Below, one piece after another: positions 10,401 through 19,929 of a stretch of 64,000 nucleotides of DNA. The translations under genes and the position numbers were made by a program. The notes under the pieces were generated by a model, which saw nothing but the letters and a program-made list of their open reading frames with translations, was not told the origin of the DNA and made no database searches. This stretch comes from Anthonomus grandis grandis. Taxonomy: Eukaryota; Arthropoda; Insecta; Coleoptera; Curculionidae. The DNA lies in the NCBI RefSeq assembly GCF_022605725.1, contig NC_065552.1, positions 18,618,785 to 18,682,784 on the forward strand, in the 5' to 3' direction. Every line of letters begins with the position of its first letter. Position 1 is the first letter of the stretch.

Positions 10401-12581
10401 AAAATACTTCTACAGATTTTATGGACACTAAAACTTTCATGGGACGAACCAGTTCCAGTTGACATAGCCAAGAAGTGGTTACATTTCAGATCGCAACTGT
10501 TTAATTTAAATAAATTGCAAATTTCAAGATGTATTTCAAAAAAAAATCCAGTCACTGTTCAACTCCATGGATTTTCGGATGCATCAAATAGTGCATATGG
10601 AGCATGTATCTATGTTCGAACTGTGGACGAATATAATAAAGTTCATGTCGAACTTCTTACATCCAAAACTAGGGTAGCGCCACTCAAATCTTTAAGCATT
10701 CCAAGATTGGAATTATGTGGCACTTTACTTTTGGCACAACTCTATATTAAGGTCAAATCTTCTTTAACTTTACAATTCAGTGAAGTCTATTTTTGGTGTG
10801 ACTCAACTGTAGCCCTTGCGTGGTTAAGATGTTCACCCAACACTCTACAGGTTTTTGTGGGAAATCGCGTTTCCACTATACAACAAATTACTCCAATTGA
10901 CTCATGGAGATATGTCTCTACGGATCAGAACCCTGCAGACATTCTAACAAGAGGAATGCTACCCAACGATATTATTAATTCAGATATGTGGTTTCATGGT
11001 CCATTGTGGCTTCGTGAGCCATCTATCAATTGGCCCTTAGATATTCACATGCACAAACCAATAGCTGTTACAGAATTGCCAGATCTTCGCAAAACAACCC
11101 AAACATTTGTGGAAATCGAAAATCAAAATTTATTTCCTTTCCACAAATTTTCAACTTTCACTCGTATTACTCGAATTATGGCATTTTGTCTTAGGTTCAT
11201 TTTTAATTGCCGAATTAAAAAATTCGATAGGCATTTTAGCCATTTGACAATATCTGAACTTCGCAATGCTAAAGACATGTTAGTCAAGCTATCACAGCGT
11301 GAGTCATTTTTTGATGACTATCAACAACTGTTAAAATTTGGGGTAGTGTCAAATAAAAGTAGGCTACTCAGTCTCACTCCTTTTATTAAAGAAGGAATTA
11401 TCCGAGTTGGTGGAAGACTAAAGAACTCATCGTACTCATTTCATAAGAAACATCCAGCAGTGTTATGTCCCAAGCATCACCTAACCAAGTTGATTCTTCA
11501 GCATGAACACAAAGTGCTTATACTTTGCGGCTCTCAATTATTGCTTGCACACATCAGAGATAATTACTGGCCTATATCTGGTAAGAATTTAGCAAAGCGA
11601 ATTATCAAAGAGTGCCTCATTTGTTTTCGTTTCAATCCCACTTCACCTAACCCTATCATGGGTAATCTTCCAAGTTCCCGAGTCAGTCCTCGAATTCCGT
11701 TCTCTGATGTTGGCAAGGGGCGTGGTTGCAAGATCAGCAAATGTTATTTAGCACTCTTCATTTGTTTAACAACAAAAGCGATCCATTTGGAGCTGGTTAC
11801 TGAGTTAAGCACGGGGGCCTTTCTTGAAGCTTTTCAGAGATTTATTGCAAGACGTGGTAAACCATTGAATGTTTATTCTGACAATGGTACTAATTTTGTA
11901 GGTGCATGCAATTATTTGAAGGAACTAGGTACCTTCCTAAAAAGCAATTCACCCACACTTAAAGAAAATCTAGAATCATCTTTTGAAGTTTCATGGCATT
12001 TTATTGCAGCATATTCTCCTCATCATGGTGGTTTGTGGGAAGCCGGTGTTAAAGCGGCAAAACATCACTTAAAAAGGATTTTATTTAACACAATATTGAC
12101 TTTCGAAGGTCTTTACACAGTAATTACCCAGATAGAAGCTATTCTAAATTCACGACCTTTAACGCCACTCTCGACAGATCCAAATGATTTGCAAGTGCTC
12201 ACCCCAGCACATTTTTTAATTGGGCGATCACTTCAATCTGTTATTCACCCTGATTTACAGAATACTGCTATCAATAGATTATCTAATTTTGAGCAATTAG
12301 AACTTCTAAGACAACAATTCTGGTCGCGCTGGACCAAAGAGTATATTTGTAATTTGCAAACTAGACTTAAATGGAAGAAGAACCAACCGAACATTCAATT
12401 AGGGACTATGGTTCTTATCAAAGACAATCACTTGCCACCGTTTAAGTGGAAATTAGGTCGCGTTAATACCCTCTATCCAGGGAATGATGGTGTTGTGCGC
12501 ATTGTATCCGTGAAAACTATATCGGGTAACATTAGATGCACTGTTACCAAACTGTGTCCGCTTCCAATTAGTGACAATTGA
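7419..12581 (+). CDS. BEL/Pao Gag-Pol polyprotein, one 1720-codon ORF
   Basis: Single open ORF. Domains in order: an N-terminal coiled region; a DUF1759-type Gag (about residues 150-300, with LPKFSG and LEGAAAQSI); zinc knuckles (C352-x2-C355-x3-H359-x4-C364, then a second Cys/His cluster to about residue 415); a DUF1758 aspartic protease with D473-N-A-S where many relatives have DSGS or DSAS; reverse transcriptase with D802 and the YVDD box (residues 878-881); RNase H with D1054 (GFSDAS) and a later DST; an H2C2-like integrase zinc region ending ECLICF; the integrase core; and a DUF5641 tail. In the integrase, D1488 (SDNGTNF) and E1541 (GGLWEAG) are present. The segment after PFSDVG (codons 1427-1432) runs straight into KGRGCK, about a dozen residues shorter than I expect for the family, removing the DYxGP block with the first catalytic Asp. 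Integration competence is therefore doubtful. The start is the first in-frame ATG after the leader. Confidence 0.95.
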   Translation: MAPRKGAKGKNELDEDETLPRIQNLVRKRGMINSKLSRLLNYFNSSKESANPSTILEIELRLKEIETKLLTEFSEIHFELEGLDPDNFTEQDLNDFETLYFKTIADIKQFLSIKTTSSDQQVIHDESIHSLPPYITSLQRQVSVKRQNTKLPVIELPKFSGQYDKWLEFRDLYTSLVHKNNCLEPIEKFQYLKATLEGAAAQSIQAINITNENYDLAWDILCQRFENKRLIVHNHIKSLFNIYDIRPDSANSFRNVLDIISKNMRSLNNLGVITNSWDPLIIYLVTSKLDVESIREWEQSGFAEELPSLAELYDFLSSRADFLDKVAMHKGKPRKTFIVNQPSTHQSSNLCCFYCKQQHAIYHCPKFTALSVDQRWSTIKSQKLCVNCLRSGHKLDKCRYGHCRHCKQRHNSLLHKQQPLIPVEDGHLVSSKETTQGQVALYNSTKSQILLATAVVQVFDIHGKGHSCRALLDNASMSNFVSQDFVNKLGITQYKINSSILGIGHSVSNINKSCRVKFKSCYNNFNVSLDCLVIPEITGDLPNTYFNPGCLDIPTNYHLADPAFFEPNHVDLLIGAQVFWDIISAERITLGPNKPILQNSKLGWLVSGPIGIPNSSKNTLCHFSKTLDIQNQLQKLWEIEEVSTSSPILSEEELLAEKHFIENVERDSDGRFIVGIPLKKSLEVLGDTKVQATQQFLSLERKLHKNPKLKQMYQEFMSEYQSLNHMSPFIPSNDQICYFSPHHGVLREKSQTTKLRVVFNSSFPSTTGLSYNSIQMVGPVVQDDLVSLILRFRQHQIVFSADVCKMYRQIQVKQEFRPLQLILWRSDPKDDLKIFALNTVTYGTASAPFLATRCLKQLALDHISSYPQASKIISKNFYVDDLLAGADSVEDATRLCLEISSILKSAWFDLRKWKSNSKDLLSNLAHGSCTPDHFFGSSETNKTLGMFWSCETDNLSFHIDIPSKVGQFSKRLILSEVAKIFDPLGLLSPVVIKAKILLQILWTLKLSWDEPVPVDIAKKWLHFRSQLFNLNKLQISRCISKKNPVTVQLHGFSDASNSAYGACIYVRTVDEYNKVHVELLTSKTRVAPLKSLSIPRLELCGTLLLAQLYIKVKSSLTLQFSEVYFWCDSTVALAWLRCSPNTLQVFVGNRVSTIQQITPIDSWRYVSTDQNPADILTRGMLPNDIINSDMWFHGPLWLREPSINWPLDIHMHKPIAVTELPDLRKTTQTFVEIENQNLFPFHKFSTFTRITRIMAFCLRFIFNCRIKKFDRHFSHLTISELRNAKDMLVKLSQRESFFDDYQQLLKFGVVSNKSRLLSLTPFIKEGIIRVGGRLKNSSYSFHKKHPAVLCPKHHLTKLILQHEHKVLILCGSQLLLAHIRDNYWPISGKNLAKRIIKECLICFRFNPTSPNPIMGNLPSSRVSPRIPFSDVGKGRGCKISKCYLALFICLTTKAIHLELVTELSTGAFLEAFQRFIARRGKPLNVYSDNGTNFVGACNYLKELGTFLKSNSPTLKENLESSFEVSWHFIAAYSPHHGGLWEAGVKAAKHHLKRILFNTILTFEGLYTVITQIEAILNSRPLTPLSTDPNDLQVLTPAHFLIGRSLQSVIHPDLQNTAINRLSNFEQLELLRQQFWSRWTKEYICNLQTRLKWKKNQPNIQLGTMVLIKDNHLPPFKWKLGRVNTLYPGNDGVVRIVSVKTISGNIRCTVTKLCPLPISDN

Positions 12582-12780
12582 CATTTAGCAAAGTTGACAT
12601 TGTTTAGAATAGTTCTAATTTAGTAAGTCTGTTATTAATAATTATTAAGTTCATTTTCATTTTTACTTTATTTATTTCAACTAACCTGCGTATTTCATTT
12701 TTTACTTAGGTTAAGTCATGTTTTTTATGTTTAGTGATTTGTATTTCTCTAGTTTTCATTGAAAGTATTTTCATTCTTTC
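12582..12780 (+). other. BEL/Pao 3' untranslated region
   Basis: AT-rich sequence between the polyprotein stop and the polypurine tract. There is no env-like ORF. Confidence 0.75.
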
Positions 12781-12793
12781 AAGGTGAGGGGCA
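12781..12793 (+). promoter_or_regulatory. Polypurine tract
   Basis: aaggtgaggggca lies directly against the 3' LTR. A purine run in this place primes plus-strand DNA synthesis in LTR elements. Confidence 0.8.
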
Positions 12794-13065
12794 TGTTAAG
12801 GTTTACGTTAGTTAAAACACCTGAATCGTTTTTGACACAGAAAAAAACGTCACGTTGTTGTCAACTACTAACTAACGCCGTCAAATAAGCCCTCCACTTT
12901 CTTTACACATTAAGTGCATTTCTAAAATAAAGAAGTGGTTCACGATGGACTTGTCTGTTTAATTCAACTATAAAATAAAATACAGTCCACAAACAACCCT
13001 TGCTGTTCCCAGCAGCAGAGACACTACACAATTTGGTGATCCAGCAGCGGAGCAGCAACAAAACA
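12794..13065 (+). repeat. BEL/Pao 3' LTR (272 bp)
   Basis: Same length as the 5' LTR and differing at two positions. One of the changes creates an extra AATAAA (ctaaaataaag). Confidence 0.95.
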
Positions 13066-13070
13066 ACGTA
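13066..13070. repeat. Target-site duplication, right (acgta)
   Basis: Matches 6405-6409 exactly. Confidence 0.93.
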
Positions 13071-14555
13071 TTAATAATATTTGTGATAGAGATGAGACTT
13101 CGGAATTTTTCATTGGAAATTTTCTGCTTTTTGAGAATTTGTTTTGAAAATTCTTAAATACTAATAGTTTACGGGATATCGACAAAGAAGAAAATATCTT
13201 GCCTTTTTCATCTTAAATTGCTTTTAACATTTGCAATTTTTTATGAAAATATCCACCTTTTTCCACAACGTTCTAGGACCTATTTTGGATCGAATGAGCT
13301 ACCATACATATTTTTAGAATGCTTACATTTTTGTTGGAACTTTTTTATAGCTTTTGTAGCAACCCTTTGTAGCCAACCGAGTGGGCAAGAAATTATTCCT
13401 CCTTATTCCTGGCACTATTCCTTCAGCTTTAAATGCCGCTGAAGTAGCTTCCTGAGGAATTCATCTAATAGTATCTGATATATGATGGAAGCCAAAAATT
13501 TAACGTATTTTGGCTTATGTCAAACAACTATCAGCATATTGAAGATACACCAGAAATCATTATTTTATTCTATTTCTGATCTTCAAATTCCTACTCCTGG
13601 TGAATTACCAGAATCGCTACATATTTTTGTAAAACGAGCGTATTTTTTTTTGGTTTTCCTGAATTATTCAAATCTTATTGAAGTTTTTGCAATGATTTAA
13701 AGCGCATCAAAAACTCTATAAGCTCTCCAAGATGGGTGTAACGCATTAAAACGTTTATGCGTTCGTTTTTACTAATGTACGATATGTCCACTTGTAGCTC
13801 GACACGGCTCAGTTAGAAACTGCTGGAGCGAGCAGTAACTTTCTAGGGTTTTCAAATCAGCTTCATGCTTACACTCAACAAGCTATGAGGACATTTTCAA
13901 TCAGATGCCATTTAGGTCTTAGTTCCTATTACAATGTTATTATGGAGGCCGGAGTTAAAAGTTCTAAAATCCCTTTAGTCAGAATTGTCGGCGATCAGAA
14001 ATTGACAACTAAAGAGAATGCTACCTTCATTTTTCAAATAATGTTCTTAATCTTCTGATCTAAATTATCTTCAGCCTCTGACTCCAGGACATTTTTAAAC
14101 TACTTAACCTCTTAATTGTCCAATACCAGGCTCCGGACGATCCGCATCAATATTATCGCATCTATCGAAATAAAAAAAAACTATTGTGTTTAATTGGAAG
14201 TGGTGAAGTAACCTAGGGATCCTTAAAGATTGACAAGTAACCGAGGGTGAGTACCTATCAATTTCATTATAGTTGTGTGTTCTACATATACAAATATAGG
14301 GTAATACAGTAATCAAAGACTGATATGCATGTATGTTTAGGTACGCAATAATTACGCCTTGTACGCCTTGTAATATATTAGTAAAATTTATTGACTAGAC
14401 TAGCTACTGCTCATATAAAAAAAAACGAGATGGGGTAGTAAAAAATAAATCACATGACACTGAGCTTTGTAGTCCGCATCAAATACTATATGATCACGTT
14501 TCTGATGTTTTTTTTTTTCTTAAAATTTTTTCATTGATGATTCAGTTAGCAATAA
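13071..14555. other. No gene seen
   Basis: Short ORFs at 13218-13442, 13482-13700 and 14104-14316 show no domains. At 13840-14030 a plus-strand frame reads QQAMRTFSIRCHLGLSSYYN and then KIPLVRIVGDQKLTTKE, which has an even, protein-like composition, but I cannot assign it to a family. It could be a fragment of an unknown mobile element. Confidence 0.4.
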
Positions 14556-14785
14556 AACACCCTGTTAATTGGCGACTTAGTGTCGTCGAGAGCAGAACGA
14601 TTTGGATGATGCCGCCCATATTGCTACCTCCGCCGCCGTCGCCGCGTCCCCTTTCGATAATACGATTTTAATGGAGTCCCTCGGGACTTATTAGATACGA
14701 GAACTCTTCGAGACCCCTCATGACAAAAGGGATTCGATTGCAAACCTTTTAAGCTGGATTTACCTTTTTGCCGCCCCCGTTTAAA
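14556..14785. promoter_or_regulatory. GC-rich island, candidate conserved element
   Basis: A sharply GC-richer block in AT-rich DNA, including a CCGCCGCCGTCGCCGCG run near 14630. It is not an ORF and not repeated in the window. It lies about 9 kb downstream of bsh. A conserved enhancer-like element of a developmental gene is one reading; this is inference only. Confidence 0.3.
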
Positions 14786-16574
14786 ACTAATAATATCTAT
14801 ATATTACCGAGTAATATAATTCGGGCTAAATTTGAAATAACTAATGTATTGCTTAAGAGCTATTTTGTTATAGCATGTTAAACTGTTTTAAATGTAATTA
14901 AAAATCTAAAACTGATTTTTAACAAGCTGTAACGTTGCAGACTGAAGATTCTCACACTAAATAGGTTTTTTAGTTCACCAGACTGTGTATTTTACTTTCA
15001 CGTAAGATCGTATAGTTGCTATGACACAGGAACGGTACACGTATTGAAAACCGAATTTCACAGAATCAAAGGATTTACCCAAATCCAAAAACAGAATGCA
15101 TGCATTATACATTTATCCTAATTGAATGATAAAACATCGGTTAATGTGGGTCCATCATACAGAGAACAGCACTCTCATACTGATTGTTTGCTATAATAGC
15201 AATTTCTATATAAAAAATAATTGAGTCGCTGGTTATCCATCTCTTCAGCAATTAAGTATTGGCAGAGTTTAACAGTAGCCAGATTAACAGTAGCCAGAGC
15301 TATAGACGTATCGCTAGGGGCGTGCCCTCACGACGTTGTGGCGCACCATTTTCAGCCGGCTGTCTTGTTAATTGACACATAGATTGCTGCCTACTATTTT
15401 CTTAATTTAAAACTTAAATAAAAGACGCGTTGAAAAGTCTTAAGAAAGAGGAATGTGTCACACTTAAAAACGATTTCCAAGCCGTGATACTCGATATTTG
15501 TCTAGATGGAAAGTGTGAGAAGCTCAGCAATCAAAATTGAGTATGCAGCATATGTCTTAGAAAAATATCTAGAGCGAATATATTAATCAATTTATTGACG
15601 TTTTAAGCCTCTATAGCTGGCCCGGATAAAAAATTGTGGCGTTCTCTCTACGACTGAAGATGTTGTGCATAAACGGAGTGATCAAGCTGTTGCAACAATT
15701 CTGCCAGAACAAACGAAATGTGTTAATTTTTTTTAATCAACAGATATTTTTTCGAATTGCACTGGGATTTTTTATTAGACGCAACCTTAGAACATTGAAA
15801 TTCTAGAATAAGCTTAGCTGCAAAAAAAATAAGTAAGGTGTTCACCATCAGACGATGATGTCAAATGGATTTTCCAATTTTTCATACAATATATCTTTTT
15901 CTTAATCAACGGAAGATTTTTTAAATGTGTTTTATTTTATAATAGCTTAAGAATGTATTCCTTAAAATTTTCTTTTATTTGCTATCTAATAATATATACT
16001 TTGAGAGAAATCAATGAAATTTTCAGAATAAACAAATATTCTTAATAAAATAGTTGATGAGAAAAGCAACTTGACAATGTAGAATACCTGAACCATCAAT
16101 GCAAGTATCTATTCTTGCCACTTTGTGTTGCCTTTCTTGACATTTTTGCGGCGTTTACTTAGTTTATCGCAAAATTTGTTCATCATGTTTCAGCAAAAAG
16201 GAAGTTCTTAATTTTATTATCATTAAAAATATTATATACGAGAGGTAATACCATCCAAGTGTAAACAGCGAATATAGTTGCTAAATACCTTTATCCAGAG
16301 ACCTAAATACCTTTATCTCCGGGCGAAATCGACAGCGCTGCCATTCTGTGTGAAAATTTGGGGATTTAAAGAAAGACATATCACCTTTACTCCCTGTGTA
16401 AGTAGTGCGCTGAATCAAACTCAACCCAAAACAGCCAATGTTTATTCTAGTGTATTCAATGTTCTGAGGACTCATCTGTATTTTATTTAAAACAGAATAT
16501 AAAATAATATAAATACTTAAATTTTAACCGCAACGTTTGACATTTTGCTACGTATTTCCCTAATAAAATTATTG
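14786..16574. other. No gene seen
   Basis: AT-rich DNA. A short direct repeat (taacagtagccag, at about 15270-15300) precedes a small GC-richer patch (15300-15365). Another duplicated phrase, cctaaatacctttatc, occurs near 16285-16320. No coding signature. Confidence 0.4.
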
Positions 16575-16830
16575 AAACGACGACGACGAGGACGGTGGGC
16601 CTCTAGGGTCGGCCGCCATCTTAGCAACTTGGTAAATTAGTTCCGAAGATGTCCTAATTGATGTTTAAGATAGTATAAAGTCACGCCAAGAAATTTGCCA
16701 AGTTCACTTCGTACTAATTTGCCCTTTGATTGTCCCTTGCGGATTTCAAATAAGACGTTTATAATAGGGACTTTTTAATGTACCGTCGCGTCGCCGGCAT
16801 AATATATAATTAATTTGAATTTGTAATTAT
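16575..16830. promoter_or_regulatory. GC-richer island, candidate conserved element
   Basis: Contains CGACGACGACGAGGACGG and CGTCGCGTCGCCGGC in a non-coding context, with balanced composition over 250 bp between AT-rich flanks. It is unique within the window. A cis-regulatory role near bsh is inferred and unproven. Confidence 0.3.
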
Positions 16831-17252
16831 ATTGCTTCGTTGGGATTTTTATACTATGTTAATCTGCAGAGAGGCCTATTTCTTTTAGAGGCAAATTTGG
16901 ATGTCTTTAAAAAGACTGCCCTCTTTTACTCGTTAATTTAACTTTTTTTTCTTGCTATCGCTGATTTTCAATGTTAACAGTTTAAGCAAAAATCTTTTTT
17001 TTATATGGAAGAATGAACTTTGCATTTCCAACGATGACAGATCAACAGTAGAAAAAGTACTACAATTATCAAATATTTTTGGATCTCAGGTAGGTATGAA
17101 AAAATAGAAAAAGGTTTTCTGTAATTTCTGCCACGAATCATATACAACGGTTTGAAGCATCATTAAATTGTGTTTTCTAACGTATTTTATTTTTTTTTTC
17201 TAATAGAAGAATAATTTTAAGTAAAATCTGTAATGTTGTGATGAATTCATAG

Positions 17253-17328
17253 TGAGTTACTTATTTTGTTGCGTATTACGTCACTTTATAAGTAAAAATC
17301 AATTTAGAAAATACTATTTCAGACGCTC
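17253..17328 (+). repeat. Dispersed repeat, copy 1
   Basis: Begins tgagttacttattttgttg and contains atcaatttagaaaata. A second copy lies at 20742-20816 in the same orientation. Just after the shared part, this copy has ttcttcttcttttcaat while the other has attgaaaagaagaagaa, so the distal tail is inverted between them. Confidence 0.75.
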
Positions 17329-17789
17329 AAATATTTCTTCTTCTTTTCAATATTTTGCATCAGGGAGCACTTTTTGACGTACAAGAAAAAAAAAATTGTT
17401 GCCAGTGGCGTTCGTAAGGGGTTTATCGTAAAGATTTTTTAATAAAAAAAATAGAACGCCACTACATTTTTCTGAAATAAATTTTATTTTTTAAATCCCT
17501 GTTTAGCTTTCAGCAAATTTGTATTATTAAGTTGTTTTTATTTCATGTTTGTTACTGTTTTTGCGTAAATAATAAAAACCTTTTTTTGGGAATACCCATT
17601 TCAATAAGTAAGCACATAGCAACGTATTTCACTAGTATTAAAAGTTTCTTTAAATTTTCTTAGTGGGCTAAATATTAAACGACATAAACAAAAACAAGTT
17701 TGATGTAGTTGTAACTTATCTGTAAATATACCTGTGTAAATATTTTTTGACATTAAAAAAAAATTATTAAATTTTAACTTTAATATTGA

Positions 17790-18090
17790 TGTATTTTAAT
17801 AACGAAGAATATGCTGATATGCATTTAGTTTATCGCGAATCGCAGTGTAATGCTAGACTAGCTCAACGTAGGTACGCTGAAAATTTTCCTAACAGGAGAC
17901 ATCCATGACACTCTACGTTTATTGCACTTCATCAGCAGCTGACAGAGACAGGAACAGTCACTCCAAGGAACCATGAAACAGGAAGAAATCCTATTTTTAA
18001 CCTTGATAATGAGGAAATTATTTTAGCGACCGTTGAAAAAAATCCTGAAATTAGTATAAGAAGCCTTAATGTGGTTAATGATTTGTGAAA
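17790..18090 (+). pseudogene. Mariner transposase N-terminal fragment (DUF4817 HTH)
   Basis: The plus-strand frame starts MYFNNEEYADMHLVYRESQC and continues LAQRRYAENFPNRRHPS, a characteristic DUF4817 helix-turn-helix region of insect mariner-type transposases. It continues past a stop after RRHPS through FIALHQQLTETGTV and EEIILATVEKNPEISIRSL. The reading then breaks where the foldback element has inserted, and the first catalytic aspartates of the DDE core are not present. Confidence 0.8.
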
Positions 18091-18108
18091 ATCAGGCGTT
18101 TTTGAAAA

Positions 18109-18579
18109 GAGAATTCAACAAAAACTTACCATAACATACACAAAACACCTAATATTTAAGTAAACAAAGATTACAATAAAGTGGCACTATCTATGTACAA
18201 AGAACTCAACTAAACAATCAAATCCTTTATACATTTTAGAAATCTAACCATCATTTAAGAGTCTAAAACTACTTGAGGTTATTAAAAACTAGGTGGCCAT
18301 CAAAATCAGACTTGTTGGAGACAATGGAGATTAGTAAAGCTTTTAAAAGCCCAGATCTGTCCTGTGTTAATGAAAGGTTTGATTTTGATGGCCACCTAGT
18401 TTTTAATAACCTCAAGTAGTCTTAGACTCTTAAATGATGGTTAGATTTCTAAAATGTATAAAGGATTTGATTGTTTAGTTGAGTTCTTTGTACATAGATA
18501 GTGCCACTTTATTGTAATCTTTGTTTACTTAAATATTAGGTGTTTTGTGTATGTAATGGTAAGTTTTTGTTGAATTCTC
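18109..18579. repeat. Foldback with 200-bp inverted arms
   Basis: Left arm 18109-18308 and right arm 18380-18579 are inverted copies, each 200 bp, with about two mismatches visible (aacatacac versus gtgtatgtaat; taaaactac versus gtagtctta). The 71-bp centre is unique. The unit interrupts a mariner relic and is followed 35 bp later by a hammerhead motif and then an A-run (about 18710-18729). Inverted partial copies and a hammerhead motif are both known for Penelope-like elements, so I infer that origin. Confidence 0.9.
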
Positions 18580-18613
18580 CTTTTTTCGGATTACATAATT
18601 TTAATTATTGTTT

Positions 18614-18652
18614 AGGTCTGATGATGCTCTAGTCGAGCGAAACATGTAACCT
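18614..18652 (+). ncRNA. Hammerhead ribozyme motif (type I, PLE-like)
   Basis: All conserved core positions are visible in order: stem I strand aggt, CTGATGA, stem II gctc-tagtc-gagc (4 bp perfect), GAAAC, a two-base loop, the cleavage triplet GTA, then acct that pairs with aggt to close stem I. A very short stem III is known for hammerheads of Penelope-like retroelements. It sits beside the 200-bp-arm foldback and an A-rich tail. Catalytic activity is predicted, not shown. Confidence 0.7.
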
Positions 18653-18729
18653 TCGTTATTTTATTAAATGTATTTGTGATGCTGTAGATTTCGTGTTTTT
18701 TACCTTTTATAAAAAAAAAAAAAAAAAAA

Positions 18730-18965
18730 TTATTAGTTTATGCATGATGGCTGTCCCGCACACAAAATACATAGATTGCTTGGCCTCCTAGATCCTTCAA
18801 TTTAAATCCATGTGATTTTTTGATTTGAAGGTATTTAAAATCGATTTTAAAAAGTTTATGTCATTCCCATCGAAACTCGAGAACAGCTTTGGGAAAGACT
18901 TGGGCAAGCTTGCAATAAATTCTGAAATAAAGTGAGAATTATTTAAAGAATTCGCTGTTCCTTAT
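18730..18965 (+). pseudogene. Mariner transposase C-terminal fragment
   Basis: The plus-strand frame reads FMHDGCPAHKIHRLL, with the D of the second catalytic aspartate box, and later IPIETREQLWERLGQACN, the conserved tail of mariner-type transposases. Internal stops are present. This is the other half of the transposase whose N-terminus lies at 17790-18090. Confidence 0.75.
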
Positions 18966-19579
18966 CAAAAAGAGAAAAATTATAAATTCAATGTTAATAT
19001 TTCATGTAAATATTTTGTTTTGTTCTATTTTATTATTGTTGCTGTTGCAATTGTATTTCTTTTAATAAATTAAGAATTTTATCTATTAAGCTTAACGTTT
19101 GTAATAAATAAAATTATTTAAACACTAGAATTTAGTGGGTATAAACTTTTAATTTATTAGAAATCTACACTTAAAAATTATACTTGCCGTTTGCTTTTTG
19201 TACCAATTATAGTATAAAATGCTGAAAAATTGCATTGATTTTTCAAGATGTACTGTGTTTTTATTAAAACATAATAAATATAATAGATAAACCTGTTACG
19301 GACGCCACTGGTAAAAAATAATTTTTCTTCTATGTGAAAACATGCCCCCTGCAGATGCATAAAACACATCTGCAAATTTAAAAAAAATATATCTACACTG
19401 GTGGTAAAGTTAAGATAAAAAAAAAATTGTGACACCTTGTAGATCCGAAAGTAAGACGTTTAAGACATACCTTCATATAATTTTTTTTTCTTATCTATTA
19501 TTAGAGAATCACCCTGTATAGTTTGTCGATAAAGTTCCTGGACATCCGGTATATAACGATCAAAACAGCCGTGAAAACA

Positions 19580-19700
19580 CAAGCTGCTTTCTCTCATTCG
19601 GAAGTACGGAAGTCATCTCGGCGGCGCGAGCGGTGGGCACTCCGCGCGACATCTCGGGGTTTATGTGGAAAGTCAGCGAATTTTCAGATCAGTGTTCTAC
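19580..19700. promoter_or_regulatory. GC-rich patch, candidate conserved element
   Basis: Contains CGGCGGCGCGAGCGG and CTCCGCGCGACATCTCGG. It is separated from a similar patch (19930-20090) only by the palindromic insertion, so both may have been one element before that insertion. Role unknown. Confidence 0.3.
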
Positions 19701-19702
19701 CT

Positions 19703-19929
19703 AACATATAAGCGTTGAAAACATCTTGTCGGACTTGCATTGTCTTATTTATTTATTGTAACACGACGTTTCGGTTGGTAAGTATCTCCAACCGTTATCA
19801 AGTGTAAACTGTTGGAGATACTTACCAACCGAAACGTCGTGTTACAATAAATAAATAAGACAATGCAAGTCCGACAAGATGTTTTCACTGTACCATTGTC
19901 TACCACCTTCAAAAACATATAAGCGTTGA
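19703..19929. mobile_element. Palindromic insertion with perfect 75-bp arms
   Basis: Arms 19718-19792 and 19811-19885 are exact reverse complements around an 18-bp spacer. A 16-bp sequence (aacatataagcgttga) is present on both sides (19703-19718 and 19914-19929), a long target duplication or a short segmental duplication. The minus strand of the left arm plus spacer contains a decayed hammerhead-like core (ttgataa, a cggttgg/ccaaccg stem, GAAAC). The tail (ccattgtctaccac) resembles sequence at 24075-24092. Confidence 0.85.

Larger units (their letters stand above)
6410..13065 (+). mobile_element. Complete BEL/Pao LTR retrotransposon
   Basis: A 6656-bp element with matching LTRs, a 5-bp target duplication, a candidate primer-binding site, a 737-bp leader, one uninterrupted gag-pol ORF, a purine-rich tract and no env-like ORF. 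The two LTRs differ at two of 272 positions, so it is by far the youngest feature in the window and sits in otherwise decayed DNA. It lies about 10 kb beyond the 3' end of bsh, on the opposite strand. Confidence 0.95.
17355..19516 (+). mobile_element. Mariner-like element relic, split by an insertion
   Basis: The right end is ...caccctg next to TA at 19517. Inverted subterminal sequences (gccagtggcgttcgtaa near 17401; reverse complement near 19295-19318) bracket the coding relics. The outermost left end is missing. N-terminal and C-terminal transposase pieces lie on either side of a foldback insertion (about 18080-18730). Confidence 0.7.

Noticed and set aside
8144..10555. Minus-strand and alternative-frame ORFs inside the BEL/Pao polyprotein
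   Set aside because: Overlap the 1720-codon gag-pol ORF and show no domain.
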